DNA from: Oscillibacter sp.
Lineage (GTDB): Bacteria; Bacillota; Clostridia; Oscillospirales; Oscillospiraceae
DNA length: 5,776 bases
Reading direction: 5' to 3'
Assembly: GCA_017380995.1 (NCBI GenBank)
Contig: JAFOCY010000036.1
Span: 1 to 5,776 of the forward strand
This document shows, piece by piece, positions 1 to 5,466 of the stretch. The notes below the pieces were generated by a model that was not told where the DNA came from, did no database searches, and saw only the letters and a list, made by a program, of their open reading frames with translations. The position numbers and the translations under genes are program-made. The first letter of the stretch is position 1. The number at the start of each line of letters is the position of its first letter.

Positions 1-277
1 CGTTTGCATCCTCACCGGCCTTCAAAAGGGATTTATCGAAGGTCAGGTTATAGGCGGAGCTGTTGGAGACCATTGTCCGGCCGTTTCGGTCGGTGATCAC
101 ACCCCGGGCGGCGGTAACCGTCTCCACCCGGGCAATGGAGCGGACGGAGGAGGCCAGGTATTCTTCGTGGTGGGTGACCTGCACATCATAAAGAACGCCC
201 ACATAGAGGAGCATTACGGCAAGGACCATGGCGGCCAGGACATACAGGCGAAAATGTTGGGATTCTTTGCGGTCCAT
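1..277 (-). CDS. mrdA: Penicillin-binding protein 2 (class B transpeptidase), N-terminal part, cut by window edge
   Basis: The reading frame from the ATG at 277-275 to the window edge gives 92 residues. It has a short basic cytoplasmic tail, one membrane segment at about residues 10-30, and then an extracellular stretch with the ARGVITDRNGR motif at 57-67, typical of the start of the class B PBP dimerisation (pedestal) domain. The family cross-links peptidoglycan during elongation, together with RodA and the MreBCD complex. The catalytic transpeptidase domain (SxxK, SxN, KTG) lies outside the window, so activity cannot be judged. AAGGAGG at 288-282, four bases before the ATG, supports the start. 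The gene follows mreD by 31 bp, the usual mreC-mreD-mrdA order, which favours the elongation PBP2 over a division or sporulation paralogue. Confidence 0.88.
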   Translation of the reverse strand, partial: MDRKESQHFRLYVLAAMVLAVMLLYVGVLYDVQVTHHEEYLASSVRSIARVETVTAARGVITDRNGRTMVSNSSAYNLTFDKSLLKAGEDAN

Positions 278-308
278 GGAGCCTCCTTATCCATAAATTT
301 GGTGTTCT

Positions 309-821
309 TTAGTCGTCCAGGTGCGTTCTCCGGTATACCCACCGGTACAGCACCGTCATGGGAAAAACCGCCGGAAGGGTCACGAGGGCCTCCAAAGCGG
401 CGGTGCAGATTCCCGGCCCCCAGGCAGTCTTGCCGTCCAGCCACAACAAAAAGCAGTGAAAAAGGCCAGTGAACAAAAAGGCGGTGACAGCGGCGGCGCA
501 GGAACACAAAAAGCCGGCAGGCAGTACGCTTTGGGCCAGAAGGGCGGCGCAAAGGCCTGCCAGGGGAAAGATCAGGGTATAAAAGCAGGGAAGGGGAGCG
601 GGAAGCAGCAGGTCACAAAAAACACCGGCGCCAATGGCGAAAGCGGTGCCTGCCGTGGGGGATTCGAAGGTGGCTGGTATCGCAGCGATCAGGGGATAGA
701 GGAAGGGAATGACCCCCAGCAGTTCCACACGCTGCAAAACCGCCCCCTGTACGCCTGCGCACAGGAGGGAGATGGCGGCATAGAGCGCCCATTTGATGAT
801 GGTTTCATTGCGAGCAAGCAT
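309..821 (-). CDS. mreD: Rod shape-determining protein MreD
   Basis: A 170-residue, very hydrophobic protein with about five or six predicted membrane segments (roughly residues 9-29, 34-55, 60-82, 84-108, 110-130 and 142-162) and a basic C-terminal tail (YRWVYRRTH). Length and topology fit MreD, the integral membrane partner of MreC in the elongasome. The PLIAAIPATFESPTAG and GVFCDLL stretches resemble the family's conserved proline/glycine loop and the Asp in an intramembrane segment. MreD sequences diverge widely, so the call also rests on position: directly after mreC and before the PBP2 gene. The ATG at 821-819 has GGAGG at 835-831, nine bases upstream. No catalytic role is known; the family scaffolds the wall-synthesis complex. 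Confidence 0.88.
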   Translation of the reverse strand: MLARNETIIKWALYAAISLLCAGVQGAVLQRVELLGVIPFLYPLIAAIPATFESPTAGTAFAIGAGVFCDLLLPAPLPCFYTLIFPLAGLCAALLAQSVLPAGFLCSCAAAVTAFLFTGLFHCFLLWLDGKTAWGPGICTAALEALVTLPAVFPMTVLYRWVYRRTHLDD

Positions 822-843
822 GGTCGGGGTCCTCCGTCTTAAA

Positions 844-856
844 CCCTTGGAAAGGG
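844..856 (-). repeat. Short hairpin in the mreC-mreD gap
   Basis: CCCTT (844-848) and AAGGG (852-856) can pair with a three-base loop in the 37 bp between the mreC stop and the mreD start. On the transcript it is followed by TTTAAGAC, not a U tract, so it is not a convincing terminator. It may only shape the mRNA before the mreD ribosome binding site. Confidence 0.3.
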
Positions 857-858
857 CG

Positions 859-1695
859 TCAGGTCACAATGTCAAAGGATTTGATGACAAACACTTCCGA
901 GAGATTGTCAAAATCCACCGCCGGTTCTACGATGGCATAGCTGGCCGCGCCGGAATCATCCAGCCGCACTTCCCTGATGTGGCCGATGACAAGACCGGAA
1001 GGGAAGTAGCCGCCAAGGCCGCTGGTTTCCACCAGGTCGCCGGAGAGGAGCTCGCAGTCAGAAGGAAGGTAATCCAGCCGCAAAAGGTCTTCGCTCATCA
1101 ACGAGAAGTCGCCCTGGGCCAGACCCAGATCCTTCGTGCGGAATACTCTTGCGCCAAGGGAGGTATCCGTATCCACAGTGGTGAGCACGGTGGACCAGTT
1201 ATAGCCAACTTCTGAGATCACGCCCACCAGAGCGCCAGTGGAGTCGATGACGCTGTCACCTGCCTCCACGCCGTGGTTGGTGCCCTTGTTGAGAGTCAGG
1301 GAGGAGGCCCAGTTGGTAACGGAATGCTCCGTGATGGTGGCGGCCTCAAAATCACTCAGGTCCCGGCGCTGGGCCCGCAGGTCCAGAAGCTGACGCAGCA
1401 GCTCATTTTCGTCCCGGTCCGCCTGGGCCTGGCGCACCGTTTCTTCCATCTCGGCAATGGTCTTCTTCAGCGCTGCATTCTCGGCTTCCAGGGCCTTTAC
1501 GTCTTTATAATAGGCCTGCTTATCGTTGAACCAGGTGGCAATGGAGGTATATGCAGCCCGGAAAGGGGACGCCAGCACGCCGGTGATATCCACCAGGGGC
1601 GAGGCGCTGAAAAAGGACATGAGCGAGAGCGCCGCGGCGATGACCGCCCCGGCGAACAAGACCCATATCCCGTGGTTTTTCAGGAAATTTTTCAA
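859..1695 (-). CDS. mreC: Rod shape-determining protein MreC
   Basis: A 278-residue bitopic protein with a short N-terminal cytoplasmic tail, one membrane segment at about 10-31, a coiled coil at about 64-112 (rich in Ala, Leu and Glu) and a beta-rich extracytoplasmic domain from about 115 to 273. The TSGLGGYFPSGLVIG motif at 224-238 is a hallmark of MreC. The length is normal for the family. MreC forms a periplasmic or wall-side scaffold that activates PBP2 and links it to MreB and MreD. The start is a TTG at 1695-1693; GGAGG seven bases upstream supports it, and no ATG lies at a usable distance. It sits 28 bp after maf and 37 bp before mreD. No mreB lies in front of it, unlike in many Firmicutes. 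Confidence 0.95.
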   Translation of the reverse strand: MKNFLKNHGIWVLFAGAVIAAALSLMSFFSASPLVDITGVLASPFRAAYTSIATWFNDKQAYYKDVKALEAENAALKKTIAEMEETVRQAQADRDENELLRQLLDLRAQRRDLSDFEAATITEHSVTNWASSLTLNKGTNHGVEAGDSVIDSTGALVGVISEVGYNWSTVLTTVDTDTSLGARVFRTKDLGLAQGDFSLMSEDLLRLDYLPSDCELLSGDLVETSGLGGYFPSGLVIGHIREVRLDDSGAASYAIVEPAVDFDNLSEVFVIKSFDIVT

Positions 1696-1702
1696 GGATA
1701 TG

Positions 1703-1707
1703 CCTCC
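1703..1707 (-). promoter_or_regulatory. Ribosome binding site that fixes the TTG start of mreC
   Basis: GGAGG seven bases before TTG. Without it one might pick a later start and lose the membrane anchor. Confidence 0.75.
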
Positions 1708-1723
1708 AAAGATTGCAAATAGA

Positions 1724-2293
1724 TCAGAGCAGCTTCACACCGAAGGTTTCCAGCATCCGGCTTAGTCGCAGGACAGGCAGGCCCATGACATTGAAAAAGT
1801 CGCCGTCCAGCTTTTCCACCAGCAGAGCGCCCTTGCCCTGGACGCCGTAGGAGCCGGCCTTGTCCATAGGCTCGCCGGTGGCGATATAGGCGCGCAGCTC
1901 GGATTCCGTAGCAGAGCGAAAGTAGACATGGGTGGTCTCGGACTGCGTGAGGATCCGGTGGCCCTGCCGCACCGTCACGCCGGTGCAGACGGTGTGGTGG
2001 CGGCCCTGGAGGGCGGTCAGCATCCGCAGGGCATCGGCCTCGTCCACGGGCTTACCCAGGCGGGCGTCGTCCAGAAACACCATGGTGTCCGCCGTGATGA
2101 CGATCTCGTCCTCCTCCGCAATGACGGCGTCAGACTTCACCCGGGAAATATATTCCACCACCTGCTGGGGGCTCAGGCCCTCGGGAAAGGACTCCTCCAC
2201 CTCCGGCACCCGGATGGTAAACTCCGTGATGCCAATGCGGTCCAGCAGCTCCTGCCGCCGGGGAGACCCGGAGGCCAATACGATTTTAGACAT
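1724..2293 (-). CDS. maf: Maf family nucleoside triphosphate pyrophosphatase (dTTP/UTP type)
   Basis: A 189-residue protein of full family length. It opens with IVLASGSPRRQELL (residues 4-17), the phosphate-binding signature of Maf. ITADT is at 66-70, with the metal/catalytic Asp at 69. EPMDKAGSYGVQGKG at 141-155 matches the YhdE-type subgroup, which hydrolyses dTTP, UTP and modified pyrimidine nucleotides, rather than the YceF (m7GTP) subgroup, whose motif reads differently after KAG. The C-terminal GDFFNVMGLPV is also typical. The family releases pyrophosphate from non-canonical nucleotides, and overexpressed Maf blocks septation in Bacillus subtilis. The ATG at 2293-2291 has an AGAGG site about six bases upstream. 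It follows dut by 23 bp, pairing two nucleotide-pool cleaning enzymes. The substrate preference is inferred from motifs only. Confidence 0.95.
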   Translation of the reverse strand: MSKIVLASGSPRRQELLDRIGITEFTIRVPEVEESFPEGLSPQQVVEYISRVKSDAVIAEEDEIVITADTMVFLDDARLGKPVDEADALRMLTALQGRHHTVCTGVTVRQGHRILTQSETTHVYFRSATESELRAYIATGEPMDKAGSYGVQGKGALLVEKLDGDFFNVMGLPVLRLSRMLETFGVKLL

Positions 2294-2316
2294 AAATTAC
2301 CTCTTTTATAAGTGCA

Positions 2317-2751
2317 TCATTTCTTTCCGGTGGAACCAAAGCCGCCCCGGTCTTCGTCCTCCAGGTGGTCTACCCGGACGAAGTTCAAGACGGGCTGGTT
2401 CTTCATGATGCGGAACTGGCAGATCCGGGCGCCTTTTTCAATGGTGGTGTCCCGGGTGGCGTAGACGGGCATTTTCCATTCGTCCCCGTCGCCGCGGTAG
2501 GAGTAGTCCACCACGCCCATGGAGTTGGTCTGCAGGATGCCGTAGTTTTTAAACGTGGAGCTACGGGGCACCAGATGGGCCTCGTACCCTTCGGGCAGGG
2601 CGATGGCGATGCCCAGGGGGATCAGGCGGAATTCCCCGGCCTTCAGCGTCACTTCCTCGGCGGTACGCAGGTCGATCCAGTCGGACTTTCCCGCCACATA
2701 ACAAAGCTCTTCCATGTCATCATGGAAGTATTTGACTTGAATGGTCTCCAT
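2317..2751 (-). CDS. dut: Deoxyuridine 5'-triphosphate nucleotidohydrolase (trimeric dUTPase)
   Basis: A 144-residue protein with all five trimeric dUTPase motifs. Motif 1 is SDWIDLR (23-29) instead of the usual AGxDL form. Motif 2 is PRSS (62-65). Motif 3 is GVVDYSYRG (79-87), with the catalytic Asp82 and uracil-stacking Tyr85. Motif 4 is GARICQ (107-112). Motif 5 is the C-terminal arm RGGFGSTG (135-142), which closes over the triphosphate. The enzyme converts dUTP to dUMP and pyrophosphate, preventing uracil incorporation and feeding dTMP synthesis. The SDWIDL form and the DGDEW insertion after motif 3 resemble a variant common in Clostridia and their phages. I chose the ATG at 2751-2749 over an in-frame TTG at 2763 because that TTG lies inside the TTGGAG ribosome binding site. 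The gene probably has its own promoter upstream. Confidence 0.94.
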   Translation of the reverse strand: METIQVKYFHDDMEELCYVAGKSDWIDLRTAEEVTLKAGEFRLIPLGIAIALPEGYEAHLVPRSSTFKNYGILQTNSMGVVDYSYRGDGDEWKMPVYATRDTTIEKGARICQFRIMKNQPVLNFVRVDHLEDEDRGGFGSTGKK

Positions 2752-2757
2752 AATTGA

Positions 2758-2763
2758 CTCCAA
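2758..2763 (-). promoter_or_regulatory. Ribosome binding site that decides the dut start
   Basis: TTGGAG lies six bases before ATG 2751. It overlaps a TTG that would give a four-residue longer protein with no good ribosome binding site of its own, so the ATG is preferred. Confidence 0.7.
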
Positions 2764-2771
2764 TTCGTATA

Positions 2772-2802
2772 ATTATAGTAGAATAATCCGAATGGTATTC
2801 AA
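2772..2802 (-). promoter_or_regulatory. Probable sigma-A-type promoter for dut and downstream genes
   Basis: A perfect TATAAT -10 lies at 2777-2772. A weak -35, TTGAAT (four of six matches), lies at 2802-2797, with a rather long 19-base spacer. Transcription would start near 2765, leaving a leader of about 14 bases with the ribosome binding site. The AT-rich character stands out in this GC-rich window. If real, dut-maf-mreC-mreD-mrdA can be transcribed independently of zapA and the U32 gene. Confidence 0.5.
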
Positions 2803-2819
2803 AAAGCCGATTATTCTAC
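2778..2819. repeat. 11-bp perfect inverted repeat across the U32 stop codon and the dut promoter
   Basis: GTAGAATAATC (2778-2788) and GATTATTCTAC (2809-2819) are exact reverse complements separated by 20 bases. One arm contains the last codons and stop of the U32 gene; the other abuts the -10 box of dut. In the U32 transcript this forms an AU-rich stem with a 20-base loop and no following U tract, so it is a poor intrinsic terminator. The arm centres are 31 bp apart, about three helical turns, which would also suit a dimeric or looping repressor. It may act as an operator, a processing or 3'-end structure, or be chance. Confidence 0.6.
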
Positions 2820-4922
2820 GCCTCTTTCGTAAAGTCCGCGGGTAAATTCGCCCTTTGCCGGAGCGTTTTCCCGGTAGGCCCGGAAGACCTCCACACACTC
2901 CTGGGGCGTCTCCGTGGTGAAGCGCAGACGGGCAAAGGCCAGGCCTGCGCGCTGATAGTCCGGGCGGTCCGCCAGCCACACCGGGCGGCTGTTTTGCAGC
3001 TCTGTCCGGTGGCCGTAGACGCCCAGCATGGGGAAGGCGGCTCCGGTGCGGTCCACCAGGGCGTGGCCCTGGGCGCAGGGGGCCTTGGCGGGGACGCAGC
3101 GGCCGGTTTTGTCCAGCTTGCAGCCCAGGTCATTTTGCACCAGGCAATTTTCCGTGATCATCAGAGGCAGGCGGCCATAGACGATGGCCTCCGCGGGGAG
3201 GACCTTTTTCAGGTCCCGGATCTGGGCAAAACGCAGCTCAAAGGAGACGCAGGCGCTCTTGAGCCCCTTGTCCCCAAGATATGCAAGAGAGCGGGAATTG
3301 AATACATTCAGCCCGAAATCGCCCACCATCTCCATCCCCGCCTTCCGAGCCAGGGAGAAGTGGCCGATATTACCTGCGGCAACGGTTGTAACGCCTTTTT
3401 CCTTTGCGGTGGCGAGATGTTCCAGCAATTCATTTTCATCCCGGTCCCGCCAAACCCGGGGCAAAACAGCACACCACTGGGCGTCGGTTTCGGGCAGGGG
3501 GTCCATCTGGGAGAGGATCTCCACGGGAACATACACCCGGGCGGGGCGCAGATCCAACAGCTCTTGGGTGATCTGCTCAGCGCGCATCACGGAAACCGTA
3601 AATTCCGGCGTGCCGGAGGACCAGTCGGCATCGGGGAGGGCGGGGGCCTCAAGGCGGCGGCGCCGCGGCGGCGCGATGCGCGCTTGCGTCAGGGTCTCCA
3701 GAGCTTCCCGGCGCAATGCGTTGACGGCGCTGGCAGGAAGGGACAAGCCCTCCTCCACCTCCGCCTTGACGCTGAGGCACCGGTAAGGCGTGCCGCCGGT
3801 CTTTCCCAGGCGGCTTTCGATCTCTTCAGCGGTGACGGAACGGTTCCGGGCGGCCTCGGGAATACTTCCGCAAACGGAGACTTCGTGACCCTCGCTGTCT
3901 GTTACCGTCAGGGTAACCGCCTGACCTGCCGCAATGCGGCAGACCATATGGATTCCCACATTCTGACGGCTCTCTTTTTCGTACACCGCTCTTGCGGCGT
4001 TAAAAAGCTCTTTGGGTTCCGGGGCATTTTCCGGACGGGTGCCGAACATCCCGGCACCCCGTTTGCCCTGCCAGTACCAGTCCGTAAAACCGGAGCGGGA
4101 GAAGGCTTCCTCCAGTTCCTTTTCCTCGGCGGGGGTGGGAGCGCGGTTTTCCTCCAGGAGGGTGGAATAAATGCGGGCGATGACAGCAACATACTCCGGC
4201 CGCTTCATGCGGCCCTCCAGCTTCAAACAGGAAACGCCCATGGCGGACATGTCCTGCAGCTCACCGGCCAGGCAGCTGTCCTTCAGGCTCAGGGGATACT
4301 GTTTTCCCGCCTTGCCGTCCACACCGTAGGGCAGGCGGCAGGGCTGGGCGCAGCGGCCCCGGTTACCGGAGCGTCCTCCGATCAGGGCGCTCATGGCGCA
4401 CTGGCCGGAATAGCACATACAAAGGGCGCCGTGGACAAAGATCTCGATTTCTGCGGGGCAGTTTTCGATGATGGTTTTGGTGTCCTCCCGGGAGCATTCC
4501 CGGGCGATGACCACCCGCTCGCACCCATCCGCGGCGGCCTCGCAGGCGCCGCCGCTGGTGAATACGCTCATCTGGGTGCTGGCGTGGAGGGGGAGGTCGG
4601 GAAGGGTTTTGCGCAGCAGGTCGAAAAGGCCCCAATCCTGGACCAGAATGGCGTCGATGCCCAGCTCACTGGCCTGGGCGGCGGTTTCCGCGGCCTTGGG
4701 AAGCTCCCGGTCCGTGACCAGAGTGTTCAGGGTGAGGAATACCCGCACCCCACGGGCATGACAATAGCGCAGCGCCTCCCGGAACTCCTCGTCGGAGAAA
4801 TTCTTGGCGCTGCGTCGGGCATTAAATTCACCCCAGCCCAGATATACCGCGTCGGCTCCGTTTTGAACGGCAGCCCGAAGGGCCTCCGGGGATCCGGCGG
4901 GGGAGAGAAGCTCGGGCCGCAT
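2811..4922 (-). CDS. U32 family (peptidase-like) protein with DUF3656, RlhA-type probable RNA hydroxylase
   Basis: A 703-residue protein. It starts with the U32 TIM-barrel motif ELLSPAG (4-10), then NGADAVYLG (21-29). The family signature EIFVHGALCMCYSGQCAMS runs from 170 back to 160 and on to 178, with Cys168 and Cys175, followed by GRCAQPCR (Cys191, Cys195) and CLKLEGRMKRPEYV (Cys232). Related U32 proteins such as UbiU hold an Fe-S cluster with cysteines at similar spacing. Residues about 324-412 form a DUF3656 domain ending in GGTPYR and LPASAVNALRREAL. A second barrel-like half follows, with YGRLPLMITENC and Cys593, 601, 609 and 616. Domain order matches E. coli RlhA (YdcP), which hydroxylates C2501 of 23S rRNA using prephenate-dependent chemistry; such proteins are often labelled peptidase or collagenase. 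The ATG overlaps the zapA stop by one base (TGATG), suggesting translational coupling. The exact RNA target is not shown by sequence. Confidence 0.9.
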   Translation of the reverse strand: MRPELLSPAGSPEALRAAVQNGADAVYLGWGEFNARRSAKNFSDEEFREALRYCHARGVRVFLTLNTLVTDRELPKAAETAAQASELGIDAILVQDWGLFDLLRKTLPDLPLHASTQMSVFTSGGACEAAADGCERVVIARECSREDTKTIIENCPAEIEIFVHGALCMCYSGQCAMSALIGGRSGNRGRCAQPCRLPYGVDGKAGKQYPLSLKDSCLAGELQDMSAMGVSCLKLEGRMKRPEYVAVIARIYSTLLEENRAPTPAEEKELEEAFSRSGFTDWYWQGKRGAGMFGTRPENAPEPKELFNAARAVYEKESRQNVGIHMVCRIAAGQAVTLTVTDSEGHEVSVCGSIPEAARNRSVTAEEIESRLGKTGGTPYRCLSVKAEVEEGLSLPASAVNALRREALETLTQARIAPPRRRRLEAPALPDADWSSGTPEFTVSVMRAEQITQELLDLRPARVYVPVEILSQMDPLPETDAQWCAVLPRVWRDRDENELLEHLATAKEKGVTTVAAGNIGHFSLARKAGMEMVGDFGLNVFNSRSLAYLGDKGLKSACVSFELRFAQIRDLKKVLPAEAIVYGRLPLMITENCLVQNDLGCKLDKTGRCVPAKAPCAQGHALVDRTGAAFPMLGVYGHRTELQNSRPVWLADRPDYQRAGLAFARLRFTTETPQECVEVFRAYRENAPAKGEFTRGLYERGVE

Positions 4923-5248
4923 CAGCCCATCTTCCCCAGCTTCTGCTGCAGGCGGAAGACTTCCCGCTTCAGCTCGCTGACTTCGGCCTGGGCCTTGCCG
5001 GCGGCGTCCAGATAACCCTTGATCTGGCTGCGCAGCTGCTCAGCGGAGACCTGGGCCTTAAACAGCTCGTCGGTGATGTTGGCGGCGGTCAGGATAGCGG
5101 CGTCGGCACGGCCCAGCTTGGTAGCGGCCATGACCTCTTTCATCTGCTCGTCCACGTGGGCGGCAACACGCTGGGTATAAGCGACGGATTCCTCCGCTAC
5201 GAAGGTGTAATCTTCACCACAGATACTGACAACGACACGGTTTGCCAT
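4922..5248 (-). CDS. zapA: Cell division protein ZapA
   Basis: A 108-residue protein. The N-terminal globular part has VVVSICGEDYTFVAEES (5-21), then AYTQRVAAHVDEQMKEV (23-39), and the family's conserved ILTAANITDELFKA (52-65). A C-terminal coiled coil runs from about 62 to 106. This layout is the ZapA fold, which forms dimers and tetramers that cross-link FtsZ filaments and stabilise the Z ring in the cytoplasm. The length matches Firmicutes ZapA. The ATG at 5248-5246 has GAGAGGGG a few bases upstream, an acceptable but not perfect site. It is the first gene of the leftward cluster, with an extended -10 promoter about 67 bp upstream, and its stop overlaps the U32 start. Confidence 0.93.
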   Translation of the reverse strand: MANRVVVSICGEDYTFVAEESVAYTQRVAAHVDEQMKEVMAATKLGRADAAILTAANITDELFKAQVSAEQLRSQIKGYLDAAGKAQAEVSELKREVFRLQQKLGKMG

Positions 5249-5279
5249 GGAAATTCCCCTCTCTATGATCTATTTGGAG

Positions 5280-5300
5280 TGGGTGCATATAATACACCCA
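5280..5300. repeat. TGGGTG-N9-CACCCA palindrome in the zapA leader
   Basis: TGGGTG (5280-5285) and CACCCA (5295-5300) are exact reverse complements around nine AT-rich bases. The element lies just downstream of the predicted zapA transcription start, so it could be an operator for a dimeric repressor or a small hairpin in the leader. No regulator is identified. Confidence 0.5.
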
Positions 5301-5314
5301 TTATTTCAGCATAT

Positions 5315-5323
5315 AGTATAGCA
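5315..5323 (-). promoter_or_regulatory. Extended -10 promoter for zapA
   Basis: The minus strand reads TGCTATACT here: a TGn extension plus a five-of-six -10 hexamer. There is no good -35, but a T8 tract lies just upstream. Transcription would begin near 5308, giving a leader of about 60 bases that contains the TGGGTG/CACCCA palindrome. Confidence 0.5.
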
Positions 5324-5379
5324 TACGCCGAAAAAAAAGGATAGATATTTTGAAAATTTTTGCCCTTTCGGGCGGGGGA

Positions 5380-5401
5380 AGGGAATGTCTATCATTTCCC
5401 T
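5380..5401. repeat. AGGGAA-N10-TTCCCT inverted repeat upstream of the parB-family gene
   Basis: AGGGAA (5380-5385) and TTCCCT (5396-5401) are reverse complements. The right arm sits in ATTTCCC (5394-5400), identical to one half of the Bacillus Noc-binding sequence ATTTCCCGGGAAAT; the left arm carries GGGAAT. The halves are in everted order, so this is not a canonical site. Its place about 30 bp before the -10 box would suit a regulator. Confidence 0.4.
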
Positions 5402-5432
5402 ATCATCTTCGACGGTATTTTCTCCTTGGGCC

Positions 5433-5441
5433 TGCTATGAT
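5433..5441 (+). promoter_or_regulatory. Extended -10 promoter for the parB-family gene
   Basis: TGCTATGAT consists of a TGn extension plus a five-of-six hexamer. No recognisable -35 lies at 16-18 bases. Transcription would begin around 5448, just before the strong AAAGGAGGT ribosome binding site at 5452-5460. Confidence 0.5.
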
Positions 5442-5466
5442 ATCCCCAAACAAAGGAGGTCCGCCC

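Larger units (their letters stand above)
5249..5466. other. Divergent promoter region between zapA and the parB-family gene
   Basis: These 218 bp contain no credible gene. They are AT-rich at 5286-5360 and include an A8 run (5331-5338). Extended -10 elements face both ways, about 110 bp apart. Two short inverted repeats lie at 5280-5300 and 5380-5401, and a small GCCC/GGGC hairpin at 5362-5373 (GAAA tetraloop on the minus strand). No canonical parS site (TGTTTCACGTGAAACA) is present. Confidence 0.8.

Noticed and set aside
321..842. Plus-strand open frame of 173 codons opposite mreD
   Set aside because: The product is low-complexity (Gly, Lys, Gln) and mirrors the hydrophobic codons of mreD. 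It is a shadow frame with no family resemblance.
2761..2763. TTG start giving a four-residue longer dut product
   Set aside because: The codon is part of the TTGGAG ribosome binding site for the ATG at 2751 and has no good site of its own.
2994..5015. A 673-codon open frame on the plus strand, antisense to the U32 gene and the zapA end
   Set aside because: Long antisense frames are common opposite GC-rich genes. Its translation is Gly/Ala/Gln-rich without recognisable domains, while the opposite strand has clear U32 and ZapA motifs.
5288..5293. Perfect TATAAT on the plus strand as a promoter towards the parB-family gene
   Set aside because: No -35 or TGn extension accompanies it, and it lies inside the zapA-leader palindrome. 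The extended -10 at 5433 is closer and better placed.
5362..5373. GCCC-TTTC-GGGC hairpin as an intrinsic terminator
   Set aside because: The stem is only four pairs and neither strand has a proper U tract right after it. The genes on both sides point away, so none ends here.
5249..5466. Possible small RNA, riboswitch or parS site in the divergent intergenic region
   Set aside because: I see no conserved riboswitch core, no 6S-like long hairpin and no TGTTTCACGTGAAACA. The features present are explained by two promoters and short repeats.
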